A stretch of DNA of 64,000 nt. Origin: Microbacterium pumilum (GTDB lineage: Bacteria > Actinomycetota > Actinomycetes > Actinomycetales > Microbacteriaceae). Position 1 is the first letter of the stretch; each line of letters begins with the position of its first letter. The position numbers and the translations under genes are program-made. The stretch lies in NCBI RefSeq assembly GCF_039530225.1, contig NZ_BAAAOH010000001.1:4092001-4156000 (forward strand), written 5' to 3'. Under the pieces are notes generated by a model, which did not search any database, was not told where the DNA came from, and saw only the letters and a program-made list of their open reading frames with translations. Positions 29,851 to 39,600 of the stretch are shown one piece after another.

Positions 29851-29947
29851 AGACGCTCCAATCTTCGGATTCGGTCAAGAGCCGCCGTGGCCGTACTCGC
29901 AGAGACAGTCCGCTCGTCCGACTTGGCAGTCCCCGACTTTATCGTCT

Positions 29948-29960
29948 TCTTAGACTAAGA
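29948..29960. promoter_or_regulatory. Palindrome TCTTAGACTAAGA upstream of the lectin gene
   Basis: A perfect 6-1-6 palindrome, 98 bp upstream of the lectin start. Its 11-bp core CTTAGACTAAG recurs at 62106-62116 between GH1 and GH30. It is likely a binding site for a shared regulator, with the ROK protein at 54920 a candidate. Confidence 0.55.
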
Positions 29961-30025
29961 CCAAGCTTTAGCTCAAGATCCGCCCTGCAGGGGCAAGACT
30001 GCATTCGACGAGGATCCCGAACGAG

Positions 30026-30631
30026 TCAGACAGATACCGCCAAGTCCGCGATCAGTTCTTGACTTGTTGCGATAGTCGCGAGCAGCACGAGGGATTGGAT
30101 CGTCGCATCATGGATCTCCTGAGTGGCTGCCGAACTCGCATCCTCCACGAGCACGACGTTGAAGCCGAGGTCTGCGGCGGATCGCACGGTGCTCTCGACG
30201 GAGACGTTGGTAGCCACGCCGAAGATGACCACGGTCTTGATGCCTTGATCTCGCAGCAGCTGTTCGAGAATGCTCCCGGCGAATCCGCTGACACGCTCGT
30301 TGGTGAGAACGATGTCGCGGTCGCCGGGACGGACCGCCTCGAGGATCTCCGTTTGCCAGGTGCCATTCACCAAGCACTTGTGTTCGGCGACGATGCTCAT
30401 CAAAGGTGAGTTTGTGACGAGAGTTTCGTGGCCGGCATCCCAACCCACGCGGGTGTAATAGACGGGAAGCGAGGCGGCACGTGCGGCCTCGAGCACAGCT
30501 GCGCCTTTCTCGACGATTCCGCGTTCGGAAGCGCTGGCTGCGAAGAAGGGACCGAACGCGCCGTCTGGCTGGACGATGTCATTCTGAAGATGGACGGCGA
30601 TGACGGCAGCGTGTGCGATGTCGATTGTCAT
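30026..30631 (-). CDS. Isochorismatase-fold protein lacking catalytic Lys and Cys
   Basis: The product is 201 aa, a full-length isochorismatase/cysteine hydrolase fold. The first triad residue is present (HLQND, Asp18). The usual Lys is Thr110 (DIVLTNERVSGFAGS). The Cys of the GVATNVCVEST motif is Ser144, encoded by TCC. EntB-like isochorismatases lack the Cys but keep Lys, so this protein has lost more. It follows the MDR oxidoreductase gene by 16 bp on the same strand. It may be inactive, bind a ligand, or use a different mechanism. Confidence 0.85.
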   Translation of the reverse strand: MTIDIAHAAVIAVHLQNDIVQPDGAFGPFFAASASERGIVEKGAAVLEAARAASLPVYYTRVGWDAGHETLVTNSPLMSIVAEHKCLVNGTWQTEILEAVRPGDRDIVLTNERVSGFAGSILEQLLRDQGIKTVVIFGVATNVSVESTVRSAADLGFNVVLVEDASSAATQEIHDATIQSLVLLATIATSQELIADLAVSV

Positions 30632-30647
30632 GATGGACTCCTGTTGC

Positions 30648-31811
30648 TCAGAATGTTGCGCCGGGCGCGATGACCACGTTTGTAAAGCCGCCGGTTCGGC
30701 TCTCTAGCGAGGCCAGAGCTTCATTGACTGCCGAGAGCGGAAACACCTCGTGGTCGAACACCGAGAGATCCAGGGTCCCGGCGGCCGCCATCGCAGCCAT
30801 GTCCTGACCTTCAGCCACGGAGAACCAGAGCGATCCGATCACGCTGATCTGGAAGCACATCAGACGGAACATCTCAAGCGGAAGATCCTCTGACATGCCT
30901 CCGATGTCGACCATGCGACCGCCGCGACGGAGGGACTCGATTCCGGCGAGTGTGATTTCTTTCGGCGCCCCGGGACCAACAGCATCGATGAAGATGTCGG
31001 CTCCCAGCCCGTCTGTGTGTGAGCGAACCCACTCGGGGATCGGCTGCTCGCCGTGGGAAATCGTGACGATCCGTCGCGGCGAGAGGAGGCGAACGCGCTC
31101 CAGAAGCTCGGGGTTGCGCGCCATGACGAGGATCTTCGGTGCACCCATCGCCAGCGCATTAAGTACGGCTCCTACGCCGAGCGTGCCCGTACCACCATTG
31201 ATAAGCACGGTCGTGCCGGAGCCAGCGCCGGCCTTCCGGAGCGCGGAGTACGCGGTTCCGAGGTAGCCGAACCGGCACGCCTGTTCGAAACTGACTTCAT
31301 CCGGGAGGATCACCAGACCGTCAGCCGGCGCCTTCTGGAACTCACAGAATCCACCCTGGGGATAGTCCTCGAAGATCGTCTGGGATCCTTCGCCGAAGCC
31401 GAAGTATCCCTGGAAGGTGTAGGCCGGGTCATTGATCCGCTCTCCCCGCCGGGATGCGTGCGAATCACCAGAGTCACGACCGGGGTTCAGATAGACCCGG
31501 TCGCCCGGGCGAACATTCCGCACCTGGGTGCCCACGTCCACAACGACGCCGGCGGAGTCCAGCCCGAAGATGGCCGGCAGCTGAGGGAGGGGGAGGAACG
31601 GGAACCAGTCGGGATACGACGTGATGACGTTCTTGAGGTTCGGGACGACGTTGCACGCCTCTACTCGGATGACGACATCTCGCTCGCCGGGAGTGGGTCG
31701 CTCTACCTCGTCGAGTTGGAACCGGCCACCGATCTCGTGGAGGCGTGCGGCATTCATCGTCAGGGTCACAGAATCGTCGATGTCGACTTCCGCTGCGGTA
31801 ACTGTGCTCAT
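30648..31811 (-). CDS. Medium-chain (MDR) alcohol dehydrogenase/quinone oxidoreductase-like protein
   Basis: The product is 387 aa from ATG 31811 (AAGGAG upstream). A GroES-like N-terminal domain (PGERDVVIRVEACNVVPN, FGLDSAGVVVDVG) is followed by a Rossmann domain with TVLINGGTGTLGVGAVLNAL. The four-Cys structural zinc site is absent. The insertion around residues 115-150 (RDSGDSHASRRGERIND) is unusual. It probably oxidises an alcohol or reduces an enone of the aromatic/terpenoid pathway. A triple GCATGCAA repeat in its divergent promoter suggests control together with the aromatic cluster. Confidence 0.85.
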   Translation of the reverse strand: MSTVTAAEVDIDDSVTLTMNAARLHEIGGRFQLDEVERPTPGERDVVIRVEACNVVPNLKNVITSYPDWFPFLPLPQLPAIFGLDSAGVVVDVGTQVRNVRPGDRVYLNPGRDSGDSHASRRGERINDPAYTFQGYFGFGEGSQTIFEDYPQGGFCEFQKAPADGLVILPDEVSFEQACRFGYLGTAYSALRKAGAGSGTTVLINGGTGTLGVGAVLNALAMGAPKILVMARNPELLERVRLLSPRRIVTISHGEQPIPEWVRSHTDGLGADIFIDAVGPGAPKEITLAGIESLRRGGRMVDIGGMSEDLPLEMFRLMCFQISVIGSLWFSVAEGQDMAAMAAAGTLDLSVFDHEVFPLSAVNEALASLESRTGGFTNVVIAPGATF

Positions 31812-31885
31812 CAGTTGACTCCTTCGTCAAAGTTCGGCCCTCGAGCCTTCGCGTCGCGGTGGACGTGGGAACCACCCTAGCGACT

Positions 31886-31910
31886 GGCATGCAAGCATGC
31901 AAGCATGCAA
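31886..31910. promoter_or_regulatory. Triple tandem GCATGCAA operator-like array
   Basis: Three exact tandem copies of GCATGCAA at 31887-31910, preceded by TG, lie between the divergent MDR and FUSC genes. TGGCATGC(A/T)AGCATGC recurs as an 18-bp palindrome at 40997-41014 and as a half site at 42253-42263, so it is probably a regulator binding site of the aromatic regulon. Confidence 0.55.
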
Positions 31911-31974
31911 ACTGCTAATCTGGGAGGCGCGGAGGCGCAGCCTGCGCCTCCCCGCTGCCGAAGGACTTCGCGCG

Positions 31975-33045
31975 GTGAATACGATGACCAAGGTCGCCAG
32001 CGTGAGAATCTCTCAATCCCTCCGTGCGGTAGTCCGCGACCTCACGCGTATCGGCCCCCATAACAACGCGCATGCGCCGGCGATCCGCCTCGGGATCTCA
32101 ACACTCGCTCCCGCCCTGCTACTGCTGTCCCTGGGCCGGGACGACCTGATCCCCTACGCGCTCCTCGCCTCAACGGTCGCCGTCTACGGGCGCGCGAGTA
32201 ATCGGTGGTCACGGGTTCGCATGCAGGCGCAGGCGGCGAGTGCGATCGTGCTGGCCATCACACTCGGCGCGATTGTCGCGGGAGCGCCCTCGTGGGTGCT
32301 CGTCTGCGGTGCCGCAATGACCGCAGGCGTCACAACCCTGTTGTCTGATCGCTTGCGTTGGGCGCCTGGCGGCGCGCTGTTCCCGACATTCAGTTTCGGA
32401 GTCGCCTCGTCGATTTCCGGCGCGGACATCGGAACGATTGTCATCACCGCTGTGCTAGCCGCTGCGTTCGCACTGAGCATGGCTGCGGTCGCTTCGGCGC
32501 GCAACCCGAGTGGAAACGCTCACGTGCCAGCATCCCCAACTCCATCGTCGCGCGTGAGTATCACCCACGCGACGGTATGCATGGTCGGCGGGCTGCTCTC
32601 CGGTCTGCTGGCGGTGATGCTCGGGTTTCCGAATCCGTACTGGGCGGTCGTGGCGGCCGTCGTTCCCATCGTGGGCATGTATTCGGCCGCGCAGTTGCTG
32701 CGCGCGGTCCACCGATTGGTGGGTACTGCCGTCGGCCTGCTGATCGCGCTTGTCCTGTCGGCCTTTTCGCTTAGTCCGATAGCCACACTCCTCGTGATCG
32801 CAGCCCTCCTGGTGGGTACCGAGCTGGTGATCGCGCGCAATTACTCGTTGGCGATGTTGTTCGTCACGCCGGCGATCATTGAGATGAGTCTGCTGGGAGT
32901 CGAGCGATATCCCGTCGCAGAGTTGCTGCAGGCACGCTTGTGGGAGACGATCATGGGGGTTTGTATTGCGACACTCCTGGTCGGCGCTACACACCGGGTA
33001 CGGCATCCTCGCGGTTCGTCTGATTCGCGCCGGCGCGGGTCCTGA
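31975..33045 (+). CDS. FUSC-family (aromatic acid exporter-like) membrane protein
   Basis: The product is 356 aa from GTG 31975 (AAGGA nine bases upstream). An ATG three codons later is the alternative. It has two clusters of membrane helices, each about four to six segments (ALLLLSLGRDDLIPYALLAS, MVGGLLSGLLAVMLG), the second with the FUSC_2-like motif FPNPYWAVVAAVVPI. There is no long cytoplasmic domain, unlike E. coli AaeB. It probably exports organic acids or toxic aromatic intermediates. Confidence 0.75.
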   Translation: MNTMTKVASVRISQSLRAVVRDLTRIGPHNNAHAPAIRLGISTLAPALLLLSLGRDDLIPYALLASTVAVYGRASNRWSRVRMQAQAASAIVLAITLGAIVAGAPSWVLVCGAAMTAGVTTLLSDRLRWAPGGALFPTFSFGVASSISGADIGTIVITAVLAAAFALSMAAVASARNPSGNAHVPASPTPSSRVSITHATVCMVGGLLSGLLAVMLGFPNPYWAVVAAVVPIVGMYSAAQLLRAVHRLVGTAVGLLIALVLSAFSLSPIATLLVIAALLVGTELVIARNYSLAMLFVTPAIIEMSLLGVERYPVAELLQARLWETIMGVCIATLLVGATHRVRHPRGSSDSRRRGS

Positions 33046-33094
33046 GGCTAACTCGCCGTACCCACCACGCCGCCTCTCTTGCGCGAGGCGAGGG

Positions 33095-34090
33095 CTAGAG
33101 GCTGGCGCTGCCCGTCGTGTCGCGACCACGGCTGCCCGGCGAGACATCGATCGGATCGCCATACCACGTGAGTCCTTCGGGAAAGTCGACCGGCTTCCAC
33201 TCGATCGGCTCCCAATCAGGCTCGAAGATCAGGTAGCCCCCTGCGTAGAGCTCCACGCGGTGATCGGAACCGGGGTCGTGGACGTAGAGATACATCGCCT
33301 GGCCGATTCCGTGCTTGCCTGGTCCGACGCCGAAAGAGACGTCAAGATCGCGAAGGATGTCGGCCGCAGTGAGCGCATCCGACATGTTCTCGAGGTTGTA
33401 AGCGAGGTGGTGGAGCTGGCCGGACTTCTCATCGCGGTTCGCGACGATCGCAAGATCATGCATCTGCGGCGTTACCGACATCCACGACGCCATGACGGTA
33501 CTTGGGCTGTCGGGAAGGTAAGCGAACTCACGTCGTTTGAATCCAAGGTTCTCGCGCACCCACTGCTCTGCCTCGTTGATCGTGGACGGCGAAGTCTGCA
33601 CGTTGAAGTGATCCAGCCGCCGGACGCCGAGACCGCGCCGCGTCGAGCTGTTCGAGGGGAGCTTGGATCGCAGCCCTTCGGCGGCCTGGGGGCGGTCCAT
33701 GTCGTAATACAGCTCAAACGGGTGGTCTCCTCCAGGCACCAGGAACCGAACCGCAGTGCCACGGCCGCGCTCGCTGCCTGCAGGCACCTCGACCGTCTCA
33801 ACCTCGAGCCGTTGCAATTCCTCATTGAACAGCTCGACATCCTGGGGTCGCTTGACGCGGAAGCCGTAGGAGTTGACGATCGCGTCGTCCTGCTGGGTGA
33901 GCACGAGCGAGTGGTGGCCGAGTTCCTGGTACGCGCGGAGGTAGGCCGTGTCCCCCACCCGCTCGACCTCTTCCATGCCCAGGATGTCACGGAAAAACCA
34001 CAACGATCGTTCGAGGTTCTTAGTGCCCAGGTCAATGGTTCCCGCGTGAGCGAGTTGGGGTCCGGGGTCGTACCGGTCGGAGATGGTCAT
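33095..34090 (-). CDS. Extradiol ring-cleavage dioxygenase, VOC (type I) fold
   Basis: The product is 331 aa from ATG 34090, overlapping the hydrolase stop by ATGA. It has two vicinal-oxygen-chelate modules. The N-terminal one starts HAGTIDLGTKNLERSLWFF. In the second, VRRLDHFNVQ, GQLHHLAYNL and HRVELYAGGY supply the His-His-Glu iron ligands. Catechol 2,3-dioxygenase-type meta cleavage is expected. It is the last gene of the meta-cleavage operon, which also starts with an unrelated extradiol enzyme (MhpB). Confidence 0.9.
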   Translation of the reverse strand: MTISDRYDPGPQLAHAGTIDLGTKNLERSLWFFRDILGMEEVERVGDTAYLRAYQELGHHSLVLTQQDDAIVNSYGFRVKRPQDVELFNEELQRLEVETVEVPAGSERGRGTAVRFLVPGGDHPFELYYDMDRPQAAEGLRSKLPSNSSTRRGLGVRRLDHFNVQTSPSTINEAEQWVRENLGFKRREFAYLPDSPSTVMASWMSVTPQMHDLAIVANRDEKSGQLHHLAYNLENMSDALTAADILRDLDVSFGVGPGKHGIGQAMYLYVHDPGSDHRVELYAGGYLIFEPDWEPIEWKPVDFPEGLTWYGDPIDVSPGSRGRDTTGSASL

Positions 34091-34983
34091 GCGCCAACCG
34101 CCTTGTCGGCATCGCCGCGATCGAGCAGGAAGTCGAGTTGGATTCGGTTGAAGACTTCGGTCTGCTCGTACTGGGGCCAGTGACCGGCGTTCTCGATGAC
34201 GGCAAGCCGACCGTTCGGAATCAACGAAGCGATGCGACGGCCCTCGTCGACCGGGCCGGACGGATCCTTCGTGGTCCACACAACGAGTGCCGGGACCTTG
34301 ATCTCGCGCAGGTCATCATCGGTGATCATGTTCCTCTTCCGCGTCTCGAGATCTTGCAAAGCCATGTTCATCTCGCACGCCATCTTCCAGTCAGGCTGTT
34401 GGAAGATCTGCTGGCGCGTACGGATGAGGTCATCGGTGACCATCGCGGGATCGGCCATCAACCACTCGAGACGGGCCTTCACACGCTCCCAGCTGGGGTC
34501 GTTCGCCGCCTCCATAGACAGTGTGTAGAGGCGCTCCATCACGACTGGGTTGGCCATGGTGCCACCCATGGTATTCAGGACGATCCGCTCGACGCGGTCC
34601 GGATACAGCTGCGCGAACTTGGCGGTGACCCAACCTCCGAGGGACTCACCGGAGAAGTAGGCGGTGTCAGCCTCAAGGGTATCGAGAATCGCAGTCACCT
34701 GGTCGAGATAATGGGGGATCTCGAGGGGATGTTCCGGCTTGGACGAGTACCCGTGCCCGATGAAGTCGAATGCCCACACATCGAAGTGCTCCGCATGCGC
34801 AGCGAGATTGCGCACATAGGCTTCGGCATGGCCGGTGATGCCGTGCGCAAGTAGCAGCACGGGCTTGCCCGGTTCGCCGGCGTGGAGATACCGGGTGCGG
34901 TAGGGACCGGACTGGAGGAAACCCTGCGAGAAGGACACCTGACTCAGGTCGCTCCAGACACTGGTGTACGGATGCTCGGTCAT
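34087..34983 (-). CDS. meta-Cleavage product hydrolase (alpha/beta hydrolase)
   Basis: The product is 298 aa and overlaps both neighbours by ATGA. The nucleophile is in SGESLGGW, the acid in WTTKDPSGP and the His in [10 protein letters not shown], matching the MhpC/BphD/CarC group of C-C bond hydrolases. It cleaves the ring-opened product into 2-hydroxypentadienoate and a carboxylic acid. Its order in the operon, next to hydratase, aldolase and dehydrogenase genes, supports this. Confidence 0.9.
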   Translation of the reverse strand: MTEHPYTSVWSDLSQVSFSQGFLQSGPYRTRYLHAGEPGKPVLLLAHGITGHAEAYVRNLAAHAEHFDVWAFDFIGHGYSSKPEHPLEIPHYLDQVTAILDTLEADTAYFSGESLGGWVTAKFAQLYPDRVERIVLNTMGGTMANPVVMERLYTLSMEAANDPSWERVKARLEWLMADPAMVTDDLIRTRQQIFQQPDWKMACEMNMALQDLETRKRNMITDDDLREIKVPALVVWTTKDPSGPVDEGRRIASLIPNGRLAVIENAGHWPQYEQTEVFNRIQLDFLLDRGDADKAVGA

Positions 34984-36029
34984 GCGGATACCCTTTCCTT
35001 GCGTTCTGCGACCAAGTCGAGGGCGACGTCGACGATCATGTCTTCCTGGCCGCCGATCAAAGCGCGTTCACCAACGCGAACGAGGATGTCTCTCGTGTCC
35101 AGGTCGTAGGTCTGCGCGGCACGCTCGGCATGACGGAGGAAACTCGAATACACACCGGAGTAGCCGAGGGTCAAGGTCTCCCTGTCCACCTGTACGGGGC
35201 GATCTTGCAGCGGTCGGATGATGTCATCGGCCGCGTCCTGAAGGGCAAACAGGTCAGCGGATATGTCCCAATTGTTGAGGCGCGCGACGGCGACAAACGG
35301 TTCGATGGGAGTGTTCCCGGCACCGGCACCATGACCGGCTAGGGACGCGTCGACCCGGTACGCGCCTTCCTCTACGGCAACGACTGAGTTCGCGACCGCG
35401 AGTGAGAGATTCTGATGCGCGTGGATGCCAATCTGGGTGTCGGCATCCAGCACCTCGCGATATGCACGGACCCGACCTCGCACGCCGTCCATAGTGAGAC
35501 GGCCCCCGGAGTCGGTGACGTAGATGCAGTGTGCGCCATAAGACTCCATGAGTTTTGCCTGCTTCGCGAGCGATGCAGGATCCGAGAGATGGGACATCAT
35601 CAAGAACCCGGAGACGTCCATCCCCAGTTCGCGGGCAGCTCCGATGTGCTGGGCCGAAACGTCGGCTTCGGTGCAGTGGGTGGCGACGCGCACAGAACGC
35701 ACCCCGAGCTCGAAGGCGCGCTTGAGGTCATGAACGGTGCCGATCCCGGGCAAGATCAGAGTCGTCAACACGGCGTCGTTGATCGACGAAGCGGCGGCTT
35801 CGATCCACTCCCAGTCGGTGTTGCTTCCCGCCCCGTATGTAAGGCTGGATCCTGCCAATCCATCGCCGTGCGACACCTCGATGGCGTCGACGCCGGCCTG
35901 GTCGAGGGCGGCGGCGATGCGACCAACCTGGTCCGGCGAGATCCGGTGCCGGATCGCGTGCATGCCGTCGCGCAGCGTGACGTCCTGCAGATAGACGTGG
36001 GCGGGGGTCCGTTCGGTGGGGGTGCTCAC
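34980..36029 (-). CDS. mhpE: 4-Hydroxy-2-oxovalerate aldolase
   Basis: The product is 349 aa, typical of DmpG/MhpE. The DRE-TIM metallolyase motif VTLRDGMHA starts the barrel. [14 protein letters not shown] gives the two His metal ligands and [14 protein letters not shown] closes the barrel. The C-terminal helical domain (LRHAERAA) is the part that contacts the partner dehydrogenase. It splits 4-hydroxy-2-oxovalerate into pyruvate and acetaldehyde, which is channelled to the next enzyme. Confidence 0.95.
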   Translation of the reverse strand: MSTPTERTPAHVYLQDVTLRDGMHAIRHRISPDQVGRIAAALDQAGVDAIEVSHGDGLAGSSLTYGAGSNTDWEWIEAAASSINDAVLTTLILPGIGTVHDLKRAFELGVRSVRVATHCTEADVSAQHIGAARELGMDVSGFLMMSHLSDPASLAKQAKLMESYGAHCIYVTDSGGRLTMDGVRGRVRAYREVLDADTQIGIHAHQNLSLAVANSVVAVEEGAYRVDASLAGHGAGAGNTPIEPFVAVARLNNWDISADLFALQDAADDIIRPLQDRPVQVDRETLTLGYSGVYSSFLRHAERAAQTYDLDTRDILVRVGERALIGGQEDMIVDVALDLVAERKERVSA

Positions 36030-36982
36030 GCGACCTTCTCCTCTACGCGGCTTGTGTCCGAATCCACGAGTCGCTCAGCGACTCGCAGGGCGGCGGACGT
36101 CATGATGTCGAGGTTTCCTGCGTAGGCAGGAAGGTACATTGCGGCTCCTTCGACCTCGAGGTAGACGCTCACCTTGGTATAGGAGTCTGTTCTGAGCTGT
36201 GCTGGCACAAGCCCGTCAAGTTCGCTGCCTTCGTCGGAGAACTGGACGACCTGCTTGAGCCGGTAGCCCGGGACGTACTTTGCGACAGCGTCAACGTACG
36301 ATCGCACGGACTGTGCGACGCCCTCACGTGCGTCGACGTCCAGTTTGCCGACGATTGCCAAGACCGTGTCCCGCATGATCACTGGCGGTTCGGCCGGGTT
36401 GAGCACGATGATGGCCTTCCCGCGCGCGGCACCACCCACCTCTTCGATGGCTCGCGATGTCGTTTCGGTGAACTCGTCGATGTTCGCGCGCGTCCCCGGA
36501 CCGGCTGACTTTGAGGAAATCGATGCGACGATCTCGCCGTAGAGGACCGGGGTGATCGCGGAGATGGCGGCGACGACCGGAATCGTTGCTTGGCCTCCAC
36601 AGGTCACCATGTTGACGTTCGCGGCGTCGAGATGCGCGTCCAGGTTGACGGCGGGAACCACGTACGGGCCAATCGCTGCAGGTGTCAGGTCGACGAGCCG
36701 CTTGCCGTATGGCGCGAGTTTCGCGGCATTGTGCTTGTGCGCAGATGCTGAGGTCGCATCGAAGATTACCTCGATGTCGTCAAACTGTGGCGAGGCGATG
36801 AGCCCGTCTACACCGTCGGATGTGACTTCGTATCCCAGGCGAGACGCGCGTGCGAGGCCATCGGAGTTCGGGTCGATGCCAACCATCACTGAGAACTCAA
36901 GGGTCTCGCTTAGTCGGATGATCTTGAACATCAAGTCGGTGCCGATGTTGCCCGACCCGATGACAGCTGCCTTCTTACCCAT
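36026..36982 (-). CDS. mhpF: Acetaldehyde dehydrogenase (acylating)
   Basis: The product is 318 aa. The N-terminal NAD-binding motif is [13 protein letters not shown], the catalytic Cys is in [14 protein letters not shown], and the C-terminal dimer region is [20 protein letters not shown]. It turns acetaldehyde, CoA and NAD+ into acetyl-CoA in complex with the aldolase encoded 3' of it (4-bp overlap). The start directly follows the hydratase stop, with GGAGA overlapping that gene's end. Confidence 0.95.
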   Translation of the reverse strand: MGKKAAVIGSGNIGTDLMFKIIRLSETLEFSVMVGIDPNSDGLARASRLGYEVTSDGVDGLIASPQFDDIEVIFDATSASAHKHNAAKLAPYGKRLVDLTPAAIGPYVVPAVNLDAHLDAANVNMVTCGGQATIPVVAAISAITPVLYGEIVASISSKSAGPGTRANIDEFTETTSRAIEEVGGAARGKAIIVLNPAEPPVIMRDTVLAIVGKLDVDAREGVAQSVRSYVDAVAKYVPGYRLKQVVQFSDEGSELDGLVPAQLRTDSYTKVSVYLEVEGAAMYLPAYAGNLDIMTSAALRVAERLVDSDTSRVEEKVA

Positions 36983-37795
36983 CTACTTCTCCATCCCGCA
37001 GGTGGCAGACACCACGCCCAGCGGGCCGATGCTTGCAGATATGTTGTCCCCGCTATTGAGCGGGACCATTGGTCCCAGCGCGCCGGAGAGTACGACTTCA
37101 CCCGCGCGCAAAGGCTGGCCGATTGCTGCCGCGGTCCGAGCAACCCACAGCAGTGCATTGAGCGGGTCTCCCAGGCACGCGATGCCCTTACCCTCAGAGG
37201 CCCCTGTCCCGTTGACGTGCAGGGTCATCGAGACGTCGCGCGGGACGAACTCGTCCAACGTGAGACGGCGTTCGCCGAGGACGTACTGAGCGCTCGACGC
37301 GTTATCGGCGATGGTGTCGACGATCGTGATGTCCCAGTTCCGTACCCTGCTGTCTACGATCTCTAGCGCCGCGACGGCATAGTCGACTGCTGCGACGACG
37401 TCGGACAGCTCGGTTCCGAGCACGTCCGATTTGAGGACGAAAGCGACCTCGGCTTCAATCTTCGGCGCGATGAGTTTGGCGAGGTCGATCTCGCCGCCGT
37501 CGGCGACGTGCATGTCTTCGAGGAGCACACCGAAATCGGGTTGGTCCACGCCCAACTGCGTCTGCACCGCGATGGACGTGAGTCCGACTTTGCGCCCAGT
37601 TCGCCTGTTGTTCGCCGACTCCTTTCGGGATAGCACCAGCTCCTGTACGCGGTAGGCGCCGGCGATGTCTGGGATCACATCACGCACGGGGTCAATGGCC
37701 GATGCCGTGCGCCCGGCGTCGAGCAGAGCACGCGCCGCCTGGAGTTCTCGCGCGTTGGCGGGAATCGTCTGCGGGTCGTTCAGGATGGTTTCCAT
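36983..37795 (-). CDS. mhpD: 2-Keto-4-pentenoate hydratase
   Basis: The product is 270 aa from ATG 37795. A TTG and a GTG slightly upstream, directly after the hydroxylase stop, are possible starts. The FAA-hydrolase-like fold is shown by RTGRKVGLTSIAVQTQLGV, KIEAEVAFVL (metal-binding Glu pair) and VLSGALGPMVPL. It hydrates 2-hydroxypenta-2,4-dienoate to 4-hydroxy-2-oxovalerate, the substrate of the aldolase. Order and spacing are as in mhp operons. Confidence 0.93.
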   Translation of the reverse strand: METILNDPQTIPANARELQAARALLDAGRTASAIDPVRDVIPDIAGAYRVQELVLSRKESANNRRTGRKVGLTSIAVQTQLGVDQPDFGVLLEDMHVADGGEIDLAKLIAPKIEAEVAFVLKSDVLGTELSDVVAAVDYAVAALEIVDSRVRNWDITIVDTIADNASSAQYVLGERRLTLDEFVPRDVSMTLHVNGTGASEGKGIACLGDPLNALLWVARTAAAIGQPLRAGEVVLSGALGPMVPLNSGDNISASIGPLGVVSATCGMEK

Positions 37796-37807
37796 TCGGT
37801 GCACCAA

Positions 37808-39574
37808 TCAATTTGTCGGGGCGAGCACACGTGCGCCCAGCACATGCGCGAGAACGTCTTCGAGCTTGGTGGAGGCCTCATCGGCATCTGTCGCGCCGAC
37901 GAAGGATCGCCATGCGACAACGCCATCCGGACGCACCAGGACGGCACCGTCCTCTTCGACCTCTCGACTGCGCTGCCACTCGAAATACAGGTCTTCGACG
38001 CCAGGCTCCCCGATCACTATGACGCGCAACCGTGGATGATCGAGCCGTGCTGCGGCGGCGGCCCATGCTCCACCCGTGAGGCCCGTGATCAGCGTCAGCG
38101 CACCCTCTCCTACGATGTCGAGCGTCGAGACGCGGCGGCCATCCTTACCCACCAACCATGCGTGGGGAATCTTGGCGCCAGGTCGAGTCGTCGGTTGCAC
38201 GTAGAGGCCCCGATCGCGCAGCCAGACCTCCTCGACGGCGTCTTCGTCCGGGATCACCGCTGCGGACGTGTAGCGCTGGTTCATCTCTGTCCCCTGCGCG
38301 TTGAACTCCTGGTTCTTGAGTTCGATCGCCTTCTCGAGCGCCCTCCGTGCGCGCGCACCGGCGGGGGTGGGTTCACGCAGTTTTTCCAGGCCGCTTGCTC
38401 CACCTGTTTGGTCGGCGGCGAGTGCTTCGCGGATCGGAGCATAGTCACGTCGTGACTGATTGGCTCGTTCGACGATCTGTCGCCCGACCGGCGCGCGCTC
38501 ATCGGTGTAGCTGTCCAGCAGCGCGGGTGCCGCAACGCCGTCGATGACGTACGCGAGCTTCCACGCCAGATTGAAGGCGTCCTGGATGCATGTGTTCGAA
38601 CCGAGTCCGCTCGAGGGCGGATGCCGGTGAGTCGCGTCGCCACCACAGAAGATGCGACCTGCCGAGTATGTCGGCGCGTATGCCTCGTTGACGTACCAGG
38701 GCCCGACGGAGACGATCTCGGGCTCGAAGTCCGGGTCGCCGACGTACGCGCGGATACGAGCGATCGCGGTTTCGTGGGTCAGGTCGGGGTCTCCCTTGGT
38801 GATGTCGAATCCCCAGCCGGCGATCCACTCGTCCCACGGGGAGACCGCGCGGAGCAGGCCGAGGCCGATCTCACCTACCGCAGCGTCTGTGTTGACGATC
38901 CAGTTGAGGATGCTGGGACGGTGTGCCACGTACTGCCCGAGTTCACCCTTGAACTGGGCGTAAACGGTACCGGCGCGGGCCAGTTCACCCTCCACGCTCA
39001 GCCCGGCATCCTGCATGACGCGAGACTTGGCTCCGTCGGCACCGACGAGGTACCTGACGCGCTGCGTGTACACCACACCGGTGAGCCGATTGGCGAGCGT
39101 GACGGTGACACCATCGGCGTCTTGCACGCTTGACCGGTATTCAGTATTGAACGAGATCACGGCACCGCGTCGCGCGGCAGCGTTTACCAGGATCGGTTCG
39201 ACCAGGGTCTGGGGTATGTCGACCATGCTCGACGGGCTGGCACGAAGGTAGTCACCCGATCGGTCGTCCCCTGTGCCCCAGGTCCGCATGCGGGCGATCT
39301 CGGGACCCATGAGGCTGGTGGTGAAGAGCGTGTCGCCCATCCACTCCCAAGGAGTCGCCTGCTGCTTGATCTCCTCTTCGATCCCGAGGCTGCGTAGCAC
39401 CTCCGCCGCGCGAAGATTCGTGATGTGCGCGCGGGGGGTGTCGGCCAACCAGTTCTGCCGAGAGATCGCGTGCACCTTGATGCCGTACGTTGCGAGCGCC
39501 AGCGCAGTGGTAGCTCCCATCGGGCCCAGGCCGACGATGAGGACGTCTGTGTCGAATTCTTCAGGAACGGACAT
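37808..39574 (-). CDS. FAD-dependent aromatic (phenol) hydroxylase, TfdB-like
   Basis: The product is 588 aa from ATG 39574 (GAAGGAG upstream). The FAD site shows VLIVGLGPMGATTALAL, LVGADGAKS and GGDATHRHPPSSGLGSN. Segments such as HITNLRAAEVLRSLGIE, HRPSILNWIV and PWDEWIAGWGFD follow the 2,4-dichlorophenol 6-monooxygenase (TfdB) pattern more than MhpA. The C-terminal thioredoxin-like domain of ~150 residues is present. It adds an ortho hydroxyl to a phenol using NAD(P)H and O2, giving the catechol for ring cleavage. Confidence 0.92.
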   Translation of the reverse strand: MSVPEEFDTDVLIVGLGPMGATTALALATYGIKVHAISRQNWLADTPRAHITNLRAAEVLRSLGIEEEIKQQATPWEWMGDTLFTTSLMGPEIARMRTWGTGDDRSGDYLRASPSSMVDIPQTLVEPILVNAAARRGAVISFNTEYRSSVQDADGVTVTLANRLTGVVYTQRVRYLVGADGAKSRVMQDAGLSVEGELARAGTVYAQFKGELGQYVAHRPSILNWIVNTDAAVGEIGLGLLRAVSPWDEWIAGWGFDITKGDPDLTHETAIARIRAYVGDPDFEPEIVSVGPWYVNEAYAPTYSAGRIFCGGDATHRHPPSSGLGSNTCIQDAFNLAWKLAYVIDGVAAPALLDSYTDERAPVGRQIVERANQSRRDYAPIREALAADQTGGASGLEKLREPTPAGARARRALEKAIELKNQEFNAQGTEMNQRYTSAAVIPDEDAVEEVWLRDRGLYVQPTTRPGAKIPHAWLVGKDGRRVSTLDIVGEGALTLITGLTGGAWAAAAARLDHPRLRVIVIGEPGVEDLYFEWQRSREVEEDGAVLVRPDGVVAWRSFVGATDADEASTKLEDVLAHVLGARVLAPTN

Positions 39575-39600
39575 GATTCTCCTTCAGTGGTCGTCTGGCG

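Noticed and set aside
31887..31910. Triple GCATGCAA array as a CRISPR or phase-variable repeat
   Set aside because: Units are 8 bp without spacers and lie in a promoter region outside any reading frame, so an operator is more likely.
33071..33090. CGCCTC...GAGGCG hairpin as a terminator between FUSC and the VOC dioxygenase
   Set aside because: The stem is only 6 bp with an 8-nt loop and no U-tract; too weak to annotate.
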